Part shown: piece by piece, positions 34,842 to 44,163 of the stretch | Layout: each line of letters begins with the position of its first letter | Position numbering within the stretch: the first letter of the stretch is position 1 | From: Tissierella sp. | GTDB taxonomy: Bacteria; Bacillota; Clostridia; Tissierellales; Tissierellaceae | DNA: 64,000 bases | Reading direction: 5' to 3' | NCBI RefSeq assembly: GCF_031460495.1 | Contig: NZ_JAVKTS010000004.1 | Coordinates: forward strand, 62,001 to 126,000 | Made by a program: the position numbers and the translations under genes | The notes under the pieces: model-generated | The model's input: only the letters and a program-made list of their open reading frames with translations | Told to the model about the DNA's origin: nothing | The model's database searches: none

Positions 34842-34869
34842 ATGAGCTAAATCATTTGATTTAGCTCAT
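34842..34869 (+). terminator. Inverted repeat between dnaK and dnaJ
   Basis: A perfect 13-base palindromic stem (34842-34854 with 34857-34869) without a T run. It is likely a partial terminator or an mRNA processing/stability element that lowers dnaJ relative to dnaK. Confidence 0.55.
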
Positions 34870-34914
34870 ACATTTGATATAATTGTTATAGCAATTTTAA
34901 AGGCTGGTGAAAAG

Positions 34915-36036
34915 ATGTCAAAGAGGGATTATTATGAAGTACTAGGTATAAATAAAGATTCATCTGAAAGTGATATAAAGAAAGCATATAGATCCTTAGC
35001 AAAAAAATACCATCCTGATTTAAATCCAGATAATGCAGATGCTGAAGCAAGGTTTAAAGAAGCTACTGAAGCATATGAAATATTATCTGATACTGATAAA
35101 AGATCTAAGTATGATAGATTTGGTCATGCAGGGGTTGATCCACAAGCAGGAGGATATGGTCAAGGATTTGGTGGATTTGGTGATATTTTCGAAGATTTAT
35201 TTGATGTATTTGGTGGAGGATTTAGCAGAAGTTCTAGAAGAAATGGTCCAGTAAGAGGTGCGGATTTAAGATATAATATGAATCTAGAATTTAAAGAGGC
35301 AGTATTTGGTGTTGAGAAAGAGATTCAAATTAGAAGATCAGAAAATTGTCATACTTGTCATGGAACTGGAGCAAAACCAGGTACTAGCAAGGAAACATGT
35401 ACTACTTGTAATGGTAGGGGAGAAGTAAGGCATGTACAACAATCTCCCTTTGGACAATTTGTTAGAACTTCTACCTGTGATGTTTGTAGTGGAACTGGTG
35501 AGATAATAAAAGAAAAATGTACTACTTGCCAAGGTAGTGGTACTGAAAATAAAACTAAAAAGATTAAAGTTAAAGTTCCAGGAGGAGTAGATTCTGATTC
35601 CATTATCTCCATGAGGGGAGAAGGAGGAGCTGGAGAAAAGGGAGGTCCAAGCGGAGACTTATATATCTATATAAGTGTTCAAGACGATCCTGTATTTAAG
35701 CGCTCAGGGAATAACATATATTTAACAATACCAATTTCCTTTACAGAAGCAACTTTAGGTGCAGTAATTGAAGTACCTACTTTAGATGAGACAATAGAAT
35801 ACAATGTTCCAGAAGGGACTCAAACAGGTACAGAATTTAGGCTTAAAGGTAAAGGTGTACCAAATCTTAGAAGTCATGGAAGTGGGGATTTATTCTTTAC
35901 TTTAGAAGTGCAAGTACCAACAAAACTAACAGATAAGCAGAAACAGCTGTTATTAGATTTTGCTAAGGAAACTGGGCATAACTATAAAGAAAATAAAAAG
36001 GGATTCTTTGAAAAAGTTAAGGATGCTTTTAATTAA
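34915..36036 (+). CDS. dnaJ: Co-chaperone DnaJ
   Basis: A 373-residue type I DnaJ: J domain with HPD (KKYHPDLNPD, residue ~33), G/F-rich linker (GYGQGFGGFGDIFEDLF), and four CxxCxGxG zinc motifs in CHTCHGTGAKPG, CTTCNGRGEV, CDVCSGTGEI and CTTCQGSGTE. The C-terminal substrate domains follow. Last gene of the heat-shock operon. Confidence 0.96.
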   Translation: MSKRDYYEVLGINKDSSESDIKKAYRSLAKKYHPDLNPDNADAEARFKEATEAYEILSDTDKRSKYDRFGHAGVDPQAGGYGQGFGGFGDIFEDLFDVFGGGFSRSSRRNGPVRGADLRYNMNLEFKEAVFGVEKEIQIRRSENCHTCHGTGAKPGTSKETCTTCNGRGEVRHVQQSPFGQFVRTSTCDVCSGTGEIIKEKCTTCQGSGTENKTKKIKVKVPGGVDSDSIISMRGEGGAGEKGGPSGDLYIYISVQDDPVFKRSGNNIYLTIPISFTEATLGAVIEVPTLDETIEYNVPEGTQTGTEFRLKGKGVPNLRSHGSGDLFFTLEVQVPTKLTDKQKQLLLDFAKETGHNYKENKKGFFEKVKDAFN

Positions 36037-36063
36037 CAATCACTCTTTGGGTGATTGTTTTTT
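36035..36063 (+). terminator. Terminator after dnaJ
   Basis: A 9-base-pair stem AACAATCAC/GTGATTGTT followed by T's, starting in the stop codon. Confidence 0.85.
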
Positions 36064-36129
36064 AAAAGTACTAGTTATAATATTATTCTTAGGGTATAAT
36101 TATTCTATATTATTAAAGGATGTGTATTT

Positions 36130-37065
36130 ATGAATTGGACTGAAGTTCAAATTAAGGCAACTTCTGAATTAGAAGATGTAGTATCGGGAATTTTATATGA
36201 TGTAGGAGCTAATGGTCTTGCCATTGAAGATCCAAAAGATGTCTTAGATTTAATGAAATCCAAGAGAGATTGGGATTTCATTGATTCCAGTCTTATGGAT
36301 CCTGATTTAGATGGAATATTAATTAAAGCATATTTTTCGGAATCAGAGGATTTAGAGAGCATAATTAAAGAAATAAAAGATAGAATTCATAATAATCCTC
36401 AATTAAGCAATGGTAAATGTACTGTCACCACAAATGTTTTAGATGATAATGATTGGGCTGAATCTTGGAAAAAGTATTACAAGCCAATTAGAATAGGAGA
36501 GAATATCATCATTAAACCTTCATGGGAAAACTATAATTTACTAGAAACTGATATAATGATAGAATTAGACCCCGGTATGGCATTTGGTACGGGAACCCAT
36601 GAGACTACTATGATGTGCACAGAAGCTTTAGAGAAGTATCTTGTACCAGGTAGTACAGTATATGACATTGGTTGTGGTAGTGGAATACTTAGTATAGTTT
36701 CGGCGAAATTAGGCGCTAGAAAAGTAGTTGGAGTAGACCTAGATGAGCTATGTGTAAATATATCCAATAAGAATATTACTCTAAACCATGTAGACGATAT
36801 TGTAGAAATAAAGAATGGAAACCTCTTAGATGTAGTAGAAGGTAAAGCAGATGTTATCGTATCTAATATTATAGCAGAGGTAATTGCAGGTATGACAAAG
36901 GATTTGAAATCATATCTGAATAACAATGGAATATTTATTACATCAGGGATTATTATTGACAAGATAGAGCTAGTAGAAAAAGCTTTACTGGAAAATGAGT
37001 TTAAAATTCTTGATATCATGAAGAAAAACGATTGGGCTTGTATTATAGCCACTAACATTTCATAG
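36130..37065 (+). CDS. prmA: Ribosomal protein L11 methyltransferase
   Basis: A 311-residue SAM methyltransferase that trimethylates L11. It has an N-terminal substrate-recognition domain (WTEVQIKATSELEDVVSGIL), then the catalytic domain with PGMAFGTGTHETT, VYDIGCGSGILSI and NIIAEVI. AAAGGA precedes the ATG. The dnaJ-prmA-rsmE-mtaB order is conserved in Firmicutes. Confidence 0.95.
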   Translation: MNWTEVQIKATSELEDVVSGILYDVGANGLAIEDPKDVLDLMKSKRDWDFIDSSLMDPDLDGILIKAYFSESEDLESIIKEIKDRIHNNPQLSNGKCTVTTNVLDDNDWAESWKKYYKPIRIGENIIIKPSWENYNLLETDIMIELDPGMAFGTGTHETTMMCTEALEKYLVPGSTVYDIGCGSGILSIVSAKLGARKVVGVDLDELCVNISNKNITLNHVDDIVEIKNGNLLDVVEGKADVIVSNIIAEVIAGMTKDLKSYLNNNGIFITSGIIIDKIELVEKALLENEFKILDIMKKNDWACIIATNIS

Positions 37066-37074
37066 GAGTTAAAT

Positions 37075-37809
37075 ATGCATAGATTTTTTGTGGAAAAAGA
37101 ACAAGTAATGGATTCAATAATTGAGATTATTGGAAATGATGTAAAGCATATTAAAGATGTAATAAGATTAAAAATTGGTGAGAATATAGAAGTCTCTTCA
37201 GAAGGAATTACATATACCTGTCTGATAGAATCAATTTCAAAGGATAGAATTACATCAAAGATAATAGACAAAACAAAAGGAACTCATGAGTCTTCTATTG
37301 ATATAATACTATATCAAGGACTTGCTAAAGGTAGCAAAATGGACATGATCATACAAAAATGTACAGAAATAGGAATAAAGGAATTTTACCCTGTGGCAAC
37401 CCATAGGTCTATTGTTAAGATTAAGGACATTAAAAAAGAGCAATCTAAGGTTGAAAGATGGAATAGTATAGCAGATGAAGCCGCAAAACAAAGTAAAAGA
37501 GATATTTTACCTAAAGTACAAAATATAATTTCTTTTAATGAGATTATAGATTTGTTAAAGAATGAAAAAAATATTATCGTTCCTTATGAGGATGAAAAAG
37601 CAAATACAATGAAATCTAAATTGCAGACAATTAGGGATGGAAAGATTCATATTATAATAGGACCTGAAGGTGGATTTGAACCCTATGAGATTGAAAAGTT
37701 AAAATCAATAGGTGGAGAAATTGTAACTTTGGGGCCACGAATACTTAGGACAGAAACAGCAGGAATAGTAGCATCTACAATAGTACTTTATGAACATGGG
37801 GATATTTAG
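37075..37809 (+). CDS. rsmE: 16S rRNA (uracil(1498)-N(3))-methyltransferase
   Basis: A 244-residue SPOUT-class methyltransferase (MHRFFVEKEQV; GLAKGSKMDMIIQKCTEIG; IGPEGGFEPYEIEKL; LGPRILRTETA) that acts on U1498 of 16S rRNA. It starts 10 bases after prmA. Confidence 0.94.
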   Translation: MHRFFVEKEQVMDSIIEIIGNDVKHIKDVIRLKIGENIEVSSEGITYTCLIESISKDRITSKIIDKTKGTHESSIDIILYQGLAKGSKMDMIIQKCTEIGIKEFYPVATHRSIVKIKDIKKEQSKVERWNSIADEAAKQSKRDILPKVQNIISFNEIIDLLKNEKNIIVPYEDEKANTMKSKLQTIRDGKIHIIIGPEGGFEPYEIEKLKSIGGEIVTLGPRILRTETAGIVASTIVLYEHGDI

Positions 37810-37819
37810 GAGTGATTTA

Positions 37820-39124
37820 ATGAATACAGTAGCTTTTCATACATTGGGATGCAAAGTAAATCAATATGAAACAGAGGCTATGGAAGAAATATTTGAGAAA
37901 AATGGTTATAATATAGTTAGTGATCAAGTAATTGCAGATATTTATGTGATAAATACTTGCACAGTAACAAATTTATCTGATAGGAAATCTAGACAATTTA
38001 TAAGAAGGGCAAAAAAATTAAATAAGGATTCTATAATTGCCGTAGTTGGATGCTATTCCCAGGTATCGCCAGATGAAGTATCTGAGATAGAAGGTGTAGA
38101 TGTAGTAATAGGCACCACTGATAGGAATAGAATTTTAGAACTATGTGAGAATGCCAAAGAAAAAAATGAAAAAATTAATATTGTTAGAAATGTTAAGACT
38201 GAAAAAGAGTTTGAAACAATAAATATTGATGATATAAAATCTAAGACAAGAGCTTATATAAAAATACAGGATGGATGCAATCAATTTTGTTCCTATTGTA
38301 TTATCCCATATGCTAGAGGGCCTATAAGAAGCAGAGAATTAGATGATGTGATTATGGAGTCTGAGAAATTAGGTAAAGCTGGCTTTAAAGAAGTAGTCCT
38401 AACTGGAATCCATGTAGCTTCTTATGGCAAGGATATGAATAATACTCCATTAACAACAGTATTAGACAAAGTGGCTAATGTTCAGGGAATAGATAGAATT
38501 AGACTAAGTTCCTTAGAACCTACTTTAATTAATCATGAGTTCATGAAATCAATTATAAAAACTGGTAAGGTATGTGATCATTTTCATCTTTCATTACAAT
38601 CTGGATCTGATACAGTTTTAAAGAGGATGAATAGGAAATACACATCTGATGAATATAGAAATATTGTAAATCTTATACGAGAATATATGCCTAATGCTGG
38701 AATTACAACGGATATTATAGTTGGATTTCCAGGAGAAAGCGAAGAAGAGTTTAATGAAACTTGTGAATTTGTTAAGGAAATAGGGTTCTCGAGAATACAT
38801 GTATTCAAATATTCTCCAAGGAAGGGAACACCAGCTGCAGAGTCCAAGAATCAAGTGGATGGTAATATTAAAAATACTAGATCTGAGAAACTAATATCTT
38901 TAGGTGATGAACTAATGTTAAAGTTTAATAAAGGGTTTATTGGTTCTAGTTTATCTGTCTTGTTTGAAGAGGAAAGCAAGAATGAAAATGGTATGATAGA
39001 GGGTTATACAACTAATTATATTAGAGTAAAGTCAAAATTAGAGTCAGATATCATTGGTAAAATAATTGATTTAAAAATTATTTCTACTGAAGGGGAACAT
39101 TTAATTGGAGAAATAATTATTTAA
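37820..39124 (+). CDS. mtaB: tRNA (N6-threonylcarbamoyladenosine(37)-C2)-methylthiotransferase
   Basis: A 434-residue radical SAM methylthiotransferase that makes ms2t6A37. It has an N-terminal MTTase domain with conserved Cys (TLGCKVNQYE, INTCTVTN, VVGCYSQ), the radical SAM cluster CNQFCSYC and a C-terminal TRAM domain. The frame reaches back into rsmE, but GGAGTGA and the family start support ATG 37820. Confidence 0.93.
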   Translation: MNTVAFHTLGCKVNQYETEAMEEIFEKNGYNIVSDQVIADIYVINTCTVTNLSDRKSRQFIRRAKKLNKDSIIAVVGCYSQVSPDEVSEIEGVDVVIGTTDRNRILELCENAKEKNEKINIVRNVKTEKEFETINIDDIKSKTRAYIKIQDGCNQFCSYCIIPYARGPIRSRELDDVIMESEKLGKAGFKEVVLTGIHVASYGKDMNNTPLTTVLDKVANVQGIDRIRLSSLEPTLINHEFMKSIIKTGKVCDHFHLSLQSGSDTVLKRMNRKYTSDEYRNIVNLIREYMPNAGITTDIIVGFPGESEEEFNETCEFVKEIGFSRIHVFKYSPRKGTPAAESKNQVDGNIKNTRSEKLISLGDELMLKFNKGFIGSSLSVLFEEESKNENGMIEGYTTNYIRVKSKLESDIIGKIIDLKIISTEGEHLIGEIII

Positions 39125-39197
39125 TGAAAAAATAGAATAACTAAAAATAGAATATCTATAGTATAATATAAATAGTATTTAACAGGAGGTGATTTCA

Positions 39198-39539
39198 TTG
39201 ACTAATTGTTTGTTTTGCAATATAATTAACGGTGATATACCTAGTAATTTAATATACGAAGATGAAAAAGTTATTGCTTTTGAAGATATAAATCCACAGG
39301 CTCCAGTTCATTACCTTGTAATTCCTAGAGAACATATTCAATCCATGGCTCATATTAATGAGGACAATAAAGAACTATTAGGTCATATATTAATAGTAGC
39401 ATCTAAAATAGCTAAAGACAAAAAACTGGATTCAGGGTATAGAATAGTTAACAATTGCGGCAAGGATGGAGGACAGACTGTAGACCATTTACATTTTCAT
39501 ATTTTAGGTGAAAGGACATTGTTGTGGCCACCAGGTTAA
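39198..39539 (+). CDS. hinT: HIT family protein (HinT-type purine nucleoside phosphoramidase)
   Basis: A 113-residue histidine-triad protein with CLFCNIINGDIPS at the N-terminus and the triad HLHFHILG (VDHLHFHIL). The Shine-Dalgarno AGGAGGTGA (39184-39192) directs a TTG start at 39198. The in-frame GTG at 39189 lies within that site. It precedes rpsU as in other Clostridia. Confidence 0.92.
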   Translation: MTNCLFCNIINGDIPSNLIYEDEKVIAFEDINPQAPVHYLVIPREHIQSMAHINEDNKELLGHILIVASKIAKDKKLDSGYRIVNNCGKDGGQTVDHLHFHILGERTLLWPPG

Positions 39540-39546
39540 ATACTAG

Positions 39547-39575
39547 TTGAAATATTTTTATTTATAATGTATAAT
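39547..39575 (+). promoter_or_regulatory. Sigma-A promoter for rpsU-yqeY
   Basis: TTGAAA (39547-39552) and TATAAT (39570-39575), 17-base spacer, with a leader of about 65 bases before rpsU. Confidence 0.75.
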
Positions 39576-39648
39576 AATCTAGTGTTGTACACCCTTTATA
39601 GGGATAGTATAGAAGTACTCTTGCAGTAGAGAGAGGAGGGAGAAATCG

Positions 39649-39831
39649 ATGTCAGAAATTAAGGTTGGAGAAAACGAATCTCTTGATAACGCTTTAAAAA
39701 GGTTTAAAAGACAGTGTGCGCGCTCTGGCGTTTTAGGTGAAGCTAGAAAGAGAGAACACTATGAAAAACCAAGTGTAAAACGTAAAAAGAAATCTGAAGA
39801 AGCTAGAAAGAAGAAATTTTCTAAGTTTTAG
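39649..39831 (+). CDS. rpsU: 30S ribosomal protein S21
   Basis: A 60-residue S21 ([37 protein letters not shown]) with a basic C-terminal tail. GGAGGGAG precedes the ATG. It is paired with yqeY. Confidence 0.96.
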   Translation: MSEIKVGENESLDNALKRFKRQCARSGVLGEARKREHYEKPSVKRKKKSEEARKKKFSKF

Positions 39832-39847
39832 TTGAGAAGGTGATCAA

Positions 39848-40291
39848 ATGTCCCTTAAAGAAACCCTCATGGAGGATTTAAAAGACTCCATGAAAAGTAA
39901 AGATACAATTAAGAAAAATACTATCACTATGGTAAGGGCAGCAATAAAACAAAGAGAAGTAGATGAAAGAATAGATTTGTCTGACGATGACATCTTAGAC
40001 ATTATATCTAAACAACTAAAGGAAAAAAGAACTGTCATAGATGAGTTTACAAAAGGGCAAAGACAAGATTTAGTTGAGCTAACTGAAAAAGAAATTGAAA
40101 TTCTTTTAAGATACTTACCAAAACAGCTTTCTGAAGAGGAAGTTGAAATAATTGTGATTGAAACTATTAAAGAAATAAATGCTACATCTATGAAAGATAT
40201 AGGTAATATAATGAAAGCCGTAATGCCAAAAGTAAAAGGAAAAACTGATGGTAATATGGTGAATAAAATCATTAAAAAAGTTTTTAATTAA
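39848..40291 (+). CDS. yqeY: GatB/YqeY domain protein
   Basis: A 147-residue helical YqeY protein (LMEDLKDSMKSKDTIKKNTITMVRAAIKQREVD; LPKQLSEEE). It has the tRNA-binding tail domain seen in GatB but no amidotransferase part. It usually follows rpsU. The precise role is not established. Confidence 0.93.
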   Translation: MSLKETLMEDLKDSMKSKDTIKKNTITMVRAAIKQREVDERIDLSDDDILDIISKQLKEKRTVIDEFTKGQRQDLVELTEKEIEILLRYLPKQLSEEEVEIIVIETIKEINATSMKDIGNIMKAVMPKVKGKTDGNMVNKIIKKVFN

Positions 40292-40314
40292 CCTGGGTAA
40301 AACCCAGGTTTTTT
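40290..40314 (+). terminator. Terminator after yqeY
   Basis: A 9-base-pair stem AACCTGGGT/ACCCAGGTT with loop AAA and T4. Confidence 0.88.
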
Positions 40315-40405
40315 GATATTTTTAATTTTGTTAGTTATTTTACAGAATTATGGGTAATAGTATTGAGAAAGACAAATTTTTATCAATAAAACAGGGGGTG
40401 CTTAA

Positions 40406-41122
40406 ATGAAAAGAAAAAGTATAATTGTGATTTTTGCCTTTTTAATGGTAATTGTTTTATCAAACATTGGATACGCTGAGAGCAATAAATTAGTCCAAAT
40501 TATTTCAAATCCTTATGTTAGTAGTATATTTTTGACATTAGGCTTAGTGGGATTAGTCATTGAAATTTTAACACCTGGATTTGGTCTTGGTGGTACTATT
40601 AGTATAATAGGGTTTGGTTTTTATTTTGGAGGAAATATTCTTGCAGGTAATTCTCACTGGACTTCACTGCTATTATTTGTTATTGGACTAATACTATTGG
40701 TGGTAGAGGGTATGATACCAGGATTTGGATTACCAGGTATTAGCGGGGTTATACTAGTAGGATTAGGTACAGTATTAGCTATGAGTTCATTATCAGTAGC
40801 CCTTTTATCCCTAAGCATTGCAATAATAATCACTACTATAGTAACAGTAGTTCTTGTTAAAATGGGATTTAAGAGCAGTATGCTAGATAAAATAATATTA
40901 AATACGGAACAAAAAGATGAAAGTGGATATTTGTCCACTGATTCTATGGATGAATATATAGGTAGAGAAGGAACAAGCTTAACTGAACTTCGCCCTTCAG
41001 GGTTTATTGATATAGATGGAAAAAAACTAGATGCTTTATCTGATAGTGGTTTGATTCCAAAGAATGCTCCAATAAAAGTGGTAAGGGTTGAAGGTTCAAA
41101 AATATTTGTTAGGGGGTTTTAG
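40406..41122 (+). CDS. NfeD family membrane protein
   Basis: A 238-residue short-form NfeD protein. It has an N-terminal signal-like helix, then several membrane helices rich in Gly (GLVIEILTPGFGLGGTISIIGFGFYFGG, VEGMIPGFGLPGISGVILVGLG). A C-terminal OB-fold domain (GREGTSLTELRPSGFIDIDGKKLDAL) follows. It lacks the ClpP-like protease part of long NfeD. It works with flotillins and is encoded 3 bases before floA. Confidence 0.9.
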   Translation: MKRKSIIVIFAFLMVIVLSNIGYAESNKLVQIISNPYVSSIFLTLGLVGLVIEILTPGFGLGGTISIIGFGFYFGGNILAGNSHWTSLLLFVIGLILLVVEGMIPGFGLPGISGVILVGLGTVLAMSSLSVALLSLSIAIIITTIVTVVLVKMGFKSSMLDKIILNTEQKDESGYLSTDSMDEYIGREGTSLTELRPSGFIDIDGKKLDALSDSGLIPKNAPIKVVRVEGSKIFVRGF

Positions 41123-41125
41123 AAT

Positions 41126-42109
41126 ATGGGTCCATTAATTTTTCCGTTAGGTATCGCTTTATTAATTATTATCTTATTAATGCTTTTCTTTACATTTGTA
41201 CCAGTAGGACTATGGGTTACAGCTTTTTTCTCTGGAGTCAAAATAAAAATAACAACTTTAATAGGTATGAGACTTCGAAGAGTAGCTCCTTCTAGGATAG
41301 TAAATCCAATGATAAAGGCTACAAAAGCAGGGCTTGATATTAAAATCGATGAATTAGAAGCACATTACTTAGCAGGTGGTAATATTAATACTTTGGTAGA
41401 CGCTTTAATAGCAGCACAAAGAGCTAATATTCCTCTTGAGTTTGAAAGAGCAGCTGCAATTGACTTAGCAGGTCGAAATGTTCTAGAAGCTGTTCAAGTA
41501 TCTGTTAATCCAAAGGTAATTGAAACACCTCAGATTTCAGCAGTAGCAAAAAATGGTATTGAAGTCATAGTTAAGGCTAGAGTTACCGTTAGAGCTAATA
41601 TTGAAAGATTAGTAGGTGGAGCTGGAGAAGAAACAATTATTGCTAGAGTAGGTGAAGGTATTGTCACCACTGTAGGTAGTGCACCATCACATTCAGATGT
41701 ATTAGAAAATCCAGATAGTATATCAAGGACTGTACTAGGAAAAGGATTAGACTCAGGAACAGCTTATGAAATATTATCCATTGATATAGCTGATGTAGAT
41801 ATAGCAAGAAATATAGGGGCTAAACTTCAAATGGACCAAGCCGAAGCTGATAAACGAATTGCAGAAGCAAAGGCGGAAGAGAGAAGATCAATGGCAGTTG
41901 CCAAAGAGCAAGAAATGAAAGCTGAAGTTGAAGCAATGAAAGCTAAGGTAGTAGAAGCTGAGGCAGAGGTACCATTAGCATTGGCAGCAGCTTTGAGAGA
42001 AGGAAAACTTGGAGTTATGGACTATTATAATATGAGAAATATATTAGCGGATACTGATATGAGGTCTTCAATATCTAAAATAGCCGATGACGACAAGAAA
42101 AAGAAATAG
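41126..42109 (+). CDS. floA: Flotillin-like protein FloA
   Basis: A 327-residue SPFH-type membrane-microdomain scaffold. One N-terminal membrane hairpin region (residues 1-35) is followed by the YqfA/FloA domain ([36 protein letters not shown]) and an Ala/Glu-rich coiled coil (residues ~235-290). It is co-transcribed with NfeD, as in Bacilli. Confidence 0.94.
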   Translation: MGPLIFPLGIALLIIILLMLFFTFVPVGLWVTAFFSGVKIKITTLIGMRLRRVAPSRIVNPMIKATKAGLDIKIDELEAHYLAGGNINTLVDALIAAQRANIPLEFERAAAIDLAGRNVLEAVQVSVNPKVIETPQISAVAKNGIEVIVKARVTVRANIERLVGGAGEETIIARVGEGIVTTVGSAPSHSDVLENPDSISRTVLGKGLDSGTAYEILSIDIADVDIARNIGAKLQMDQAEADKRIAEAKAEERRSMAVAKEQEMKAEVEAMKAKVVEAEAEVPLALAAALREGKLGVMDYYNMRNILADTDMRSSISKIADDDKKKK

Positions 42110-42122
42110 GGAGGGATAATAT

Positions 42123-42596
42123 ATGCCCAATCCTTTATTATTCTTTATATTTGTCATTGTAATAGACTTAGTTTTAAAATCTGTAAAGGATAAAAAAAAG
42201 ATAGAACAATCAAGGCAAAATAGAACAGAAGAAATACAAAAACAGCCTACAAAGCAAAGGCCATTGGCAGACCTTCGGAAACTATTAGAAGAGGAAGTTA
42301 TGAAGGAGAAGCAAAGAGAAATTGCTCGAAGGCAAGGTACACCTATAGAAAGTCAAGCATCAAAGTCTAAAGCTCAAGTAGTAAAGAAGAAAGAAGAACA
42401 TAAAGATGTAAATATACAAACGCAATCTTGGGATATAAAAACAGAAGAGAAAAAATTCAATGAAACACCTAATCCTTCTGCATCTCAAGTAGATAATAGT
42501 ATAAAAAATTTAAAACAAGATGTTTTAAGGGGAATAATATTTTCAGAAATATTATCTGAACCGAAATCTATTCAAAATCAAAGGAAAAGCTCGTAA
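42123..42596 (+). CDS. Membrane-anchored charged protein of unknown function
   Basis: A 157-residue protein with an N-terminal helix (PNPLLFFIFVIVIDLVL) and a long Lys/Glu/Gln-rich remainder, including a predicted coiled coil (LADLRKLLEEEVMKEKQREIARR). It has a GGGAGG site and follows floA at a short distance. It probably belongs to the NfeD-FloA operon, which ends just behind it. No family recognised. Confidence 0.7.
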   Translation: MPNPLLFFIFVIVIDLVLKSVKDKKKIEQSRQNRTEEIQKQPTKQRPLADLRKLLEEEVMKEKQREIARRQGTPIESQASKSKAQVVKKKEEHKDVNIQTQSWDIKTEEKKFNETPNPSASQVDNSIKNLKQDVLRGIIFSEILSEPKSIQNQRKSS

Positions 42597-42611
42597 ATAT
42601 ACGAGCTTTTT
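42585..42611 (+). terminator. Terminator after the nfeD-floA operon
   Basis: An 11-base-pair stem AAAAGCTCGTA/TACGAGCTTTT followed by T, overlapping the end of the preceding frame. Confidence 0.85.
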
Positions 42612-42668
42612 GTGTGTGTGTGGAATAGTCCATATATTTAATACATAGAATTAATAGGAGGGATAGTT

Positions 42669-42947
42669 ATGAAGAGACAGATTGAAAGTGCAAAACACAG
42701 TATCTCAGAAGCCTTAGAACTACCCATAGATATCATGATGGACTTTCCAAGATTAACTATGATAGGAAATATAGAGGCTTCTTTACTTAATCATAAGGGA
42801 ATTATTGAATATACAAAAGAAATAATTAGGATAAATACCAAATCTGGAGTCTTCAAGATTAAAGGAGAAGATTTAGAGATTAAGACCATACTTTCCGAAG
42901 AAATAATTATTGTTGGGTTAATAGAAAGCATAGAAATAATCAGCTAG
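42669..42947 (+). CDS. yqfC: Sporulation protein YqfC
   Basis: A 92-residue YabP/YqfC family protein (LELPIDIMMDFPRLTMIGNIEASLLNHKGIIEY; IKGEDLEIKTILSEEIIIVGLIESIE). In other spore formers it is mother-cell expressed with yqfD. GGAGGG precedes the ATG. Confidence 0.92.
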   Translation: MKRQIESAKHSISEALELPIDIMMDFPRLTMIGNIEASLLNHKGIIEYTKEIIRINTKSGVFKIKGEDLEIKTILSEEIIIVGLIESIEIIS

Positions 42948-42958
42948 GGAGTGTTGGT

Positions 42959-44161
42959 ATGCTAGCTATAAAGATATGGAATTATTTTAAGGGATATGTT
43001 ATTATTAGGGTTGAGGGACTGACATTGGAGAGGATGTTAAATCTTGCTGCAACATATGATATATATTTATGGGATGTAAAACGAGAAAGCAATATTGTCC
43101 TTGAAATGAAGTCTACAACTAAAGGGTTTAAAGAATTAAAAAATATAGTGAAAAAAGTTGGATGTAGAGTCGAAATTAAAGAAAAAATGGGATTTCCATT
43201 TTTATTAATGAGGATTAAAGAAAGAAAGATGTTAGCAATAGGATTTTTACTATTTTTAGTTACAACATTATTGCTAACTTCAACGATTTGGAGGATAGAA
43301 ATAATTGGTAACGAACAAACTCCAAGAGAAGAAATAATTTCAATGCTCAAGGAAAATGATATATCTATTGGTAAAATTAAATATTTCTTTGAAAAGGAAA
43401 CTATAAAAAATCTTATGATTGATAACTATGATTATCTTTCCTTTATATCAGTAAATATTAAAGGAACTAAGCTAGTCATAGAAATTAAGGAACAGGATCT
43501 TCCACCAGAAGAAATAGACAAATCTTATCCTTGCCATGTAGTTGCCAAGAAAAAGGGCGTAATAGTAAAGATAGTTCCTAAAAATGGAAGGGTTTTTGTA
43601 GAAAAAGGTGAAATAGTTAATGAAGGAGATATATTAATTACGGGTATACTAACAAATGAAGGATTAAATGAAAATATATTAGTACATGCAGAAGGTGAAG
43701 TATTGGCTCTAACTAGATATAGCCATATTATAAAAGAACCAATAATAAAGTATGAGGAAAAATATACTGGAAGAATATATAAACAAAAGGGTATAAAGAT
43801 TAAGGATAAAGGTATTAAACTTTTAAAGGGAGAAGTGCCATATGATAATTATAAGGAATTTGTAATTGAAAAAGCTTTGATTAACTTGGAAAAGTATGAG
43901 ATTGATTTTCCTATAAAAATAGTTGAATATGAATATAGAGAGGTTGAAGTAAAAGAAGTAAAACAAAATATAGACTTTCTTAAGAAATCAACCCAAATAG
44001 AGGCTACTAAAGAGATAAGCAAAGAATTACCACCAAATGCTGAAATACAATCTAAAAACACTAGACATCAAGTAGATGAAAACTTGTTAATAACACAAGT
44101 AATAGTAGAAACTATAGAGGATATTGGAAGAAAGCAAATCATAGTAACTGGGGAGGATTAA
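42959..44161 (+). CDS. yqfD: Sporulation protein YqfD
   Basis: A 400-residue membrane protein. The N-terminal cytoplasmic part (YFKGYVIIRVEGLTLERMLNLA) is followed by one helix near residue 90 (MLAIGFLLFLVTTLLLTSTIW), then a POTRA-like and beta-rich outer domain (IEIIGNEQTPREEIISMLKEN). It is needed for efficient sporulation in Bacillus by an unclear mechanism. It follows yqfC by 11 bases. Confidence 0.93.
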   Translation: MLAIKIWNYFKGYVIIRVEGLTLERMLNLAATYDIYLWDVKRESNIVLEMKSTTKGFKELKNIVKKVGCRVEIKEKMGFPFLLMRIKERKMLAIGFLLFLVTTLLLTSTIWRIEIIGNEQTPREEIISMLKENDISIGKIKYFFEKETIKNLMIDNYDYLSFISVNIKGTKLVIEIKEQDLPPEEIDKSYPCHVVAKKKGVIVKIVPKNGRVFVEKGEIVNEGDILITGILTNEGLNENILVHAEGEVLALTRYSHIIKEPIIKYEEKYTGRIYKQKGIKIKDKGIKLLKGEVPYDNYKEFVIEKALINLEKYEIDFPIKIVEYEYREVEVKEVKQNIDFLKKSTQIEATKEISKELPPNAEIQSKNTRHQVDENLLITQVIVETIEDIGRKQIIVTGED

Positions 44162-44163
44162 GT

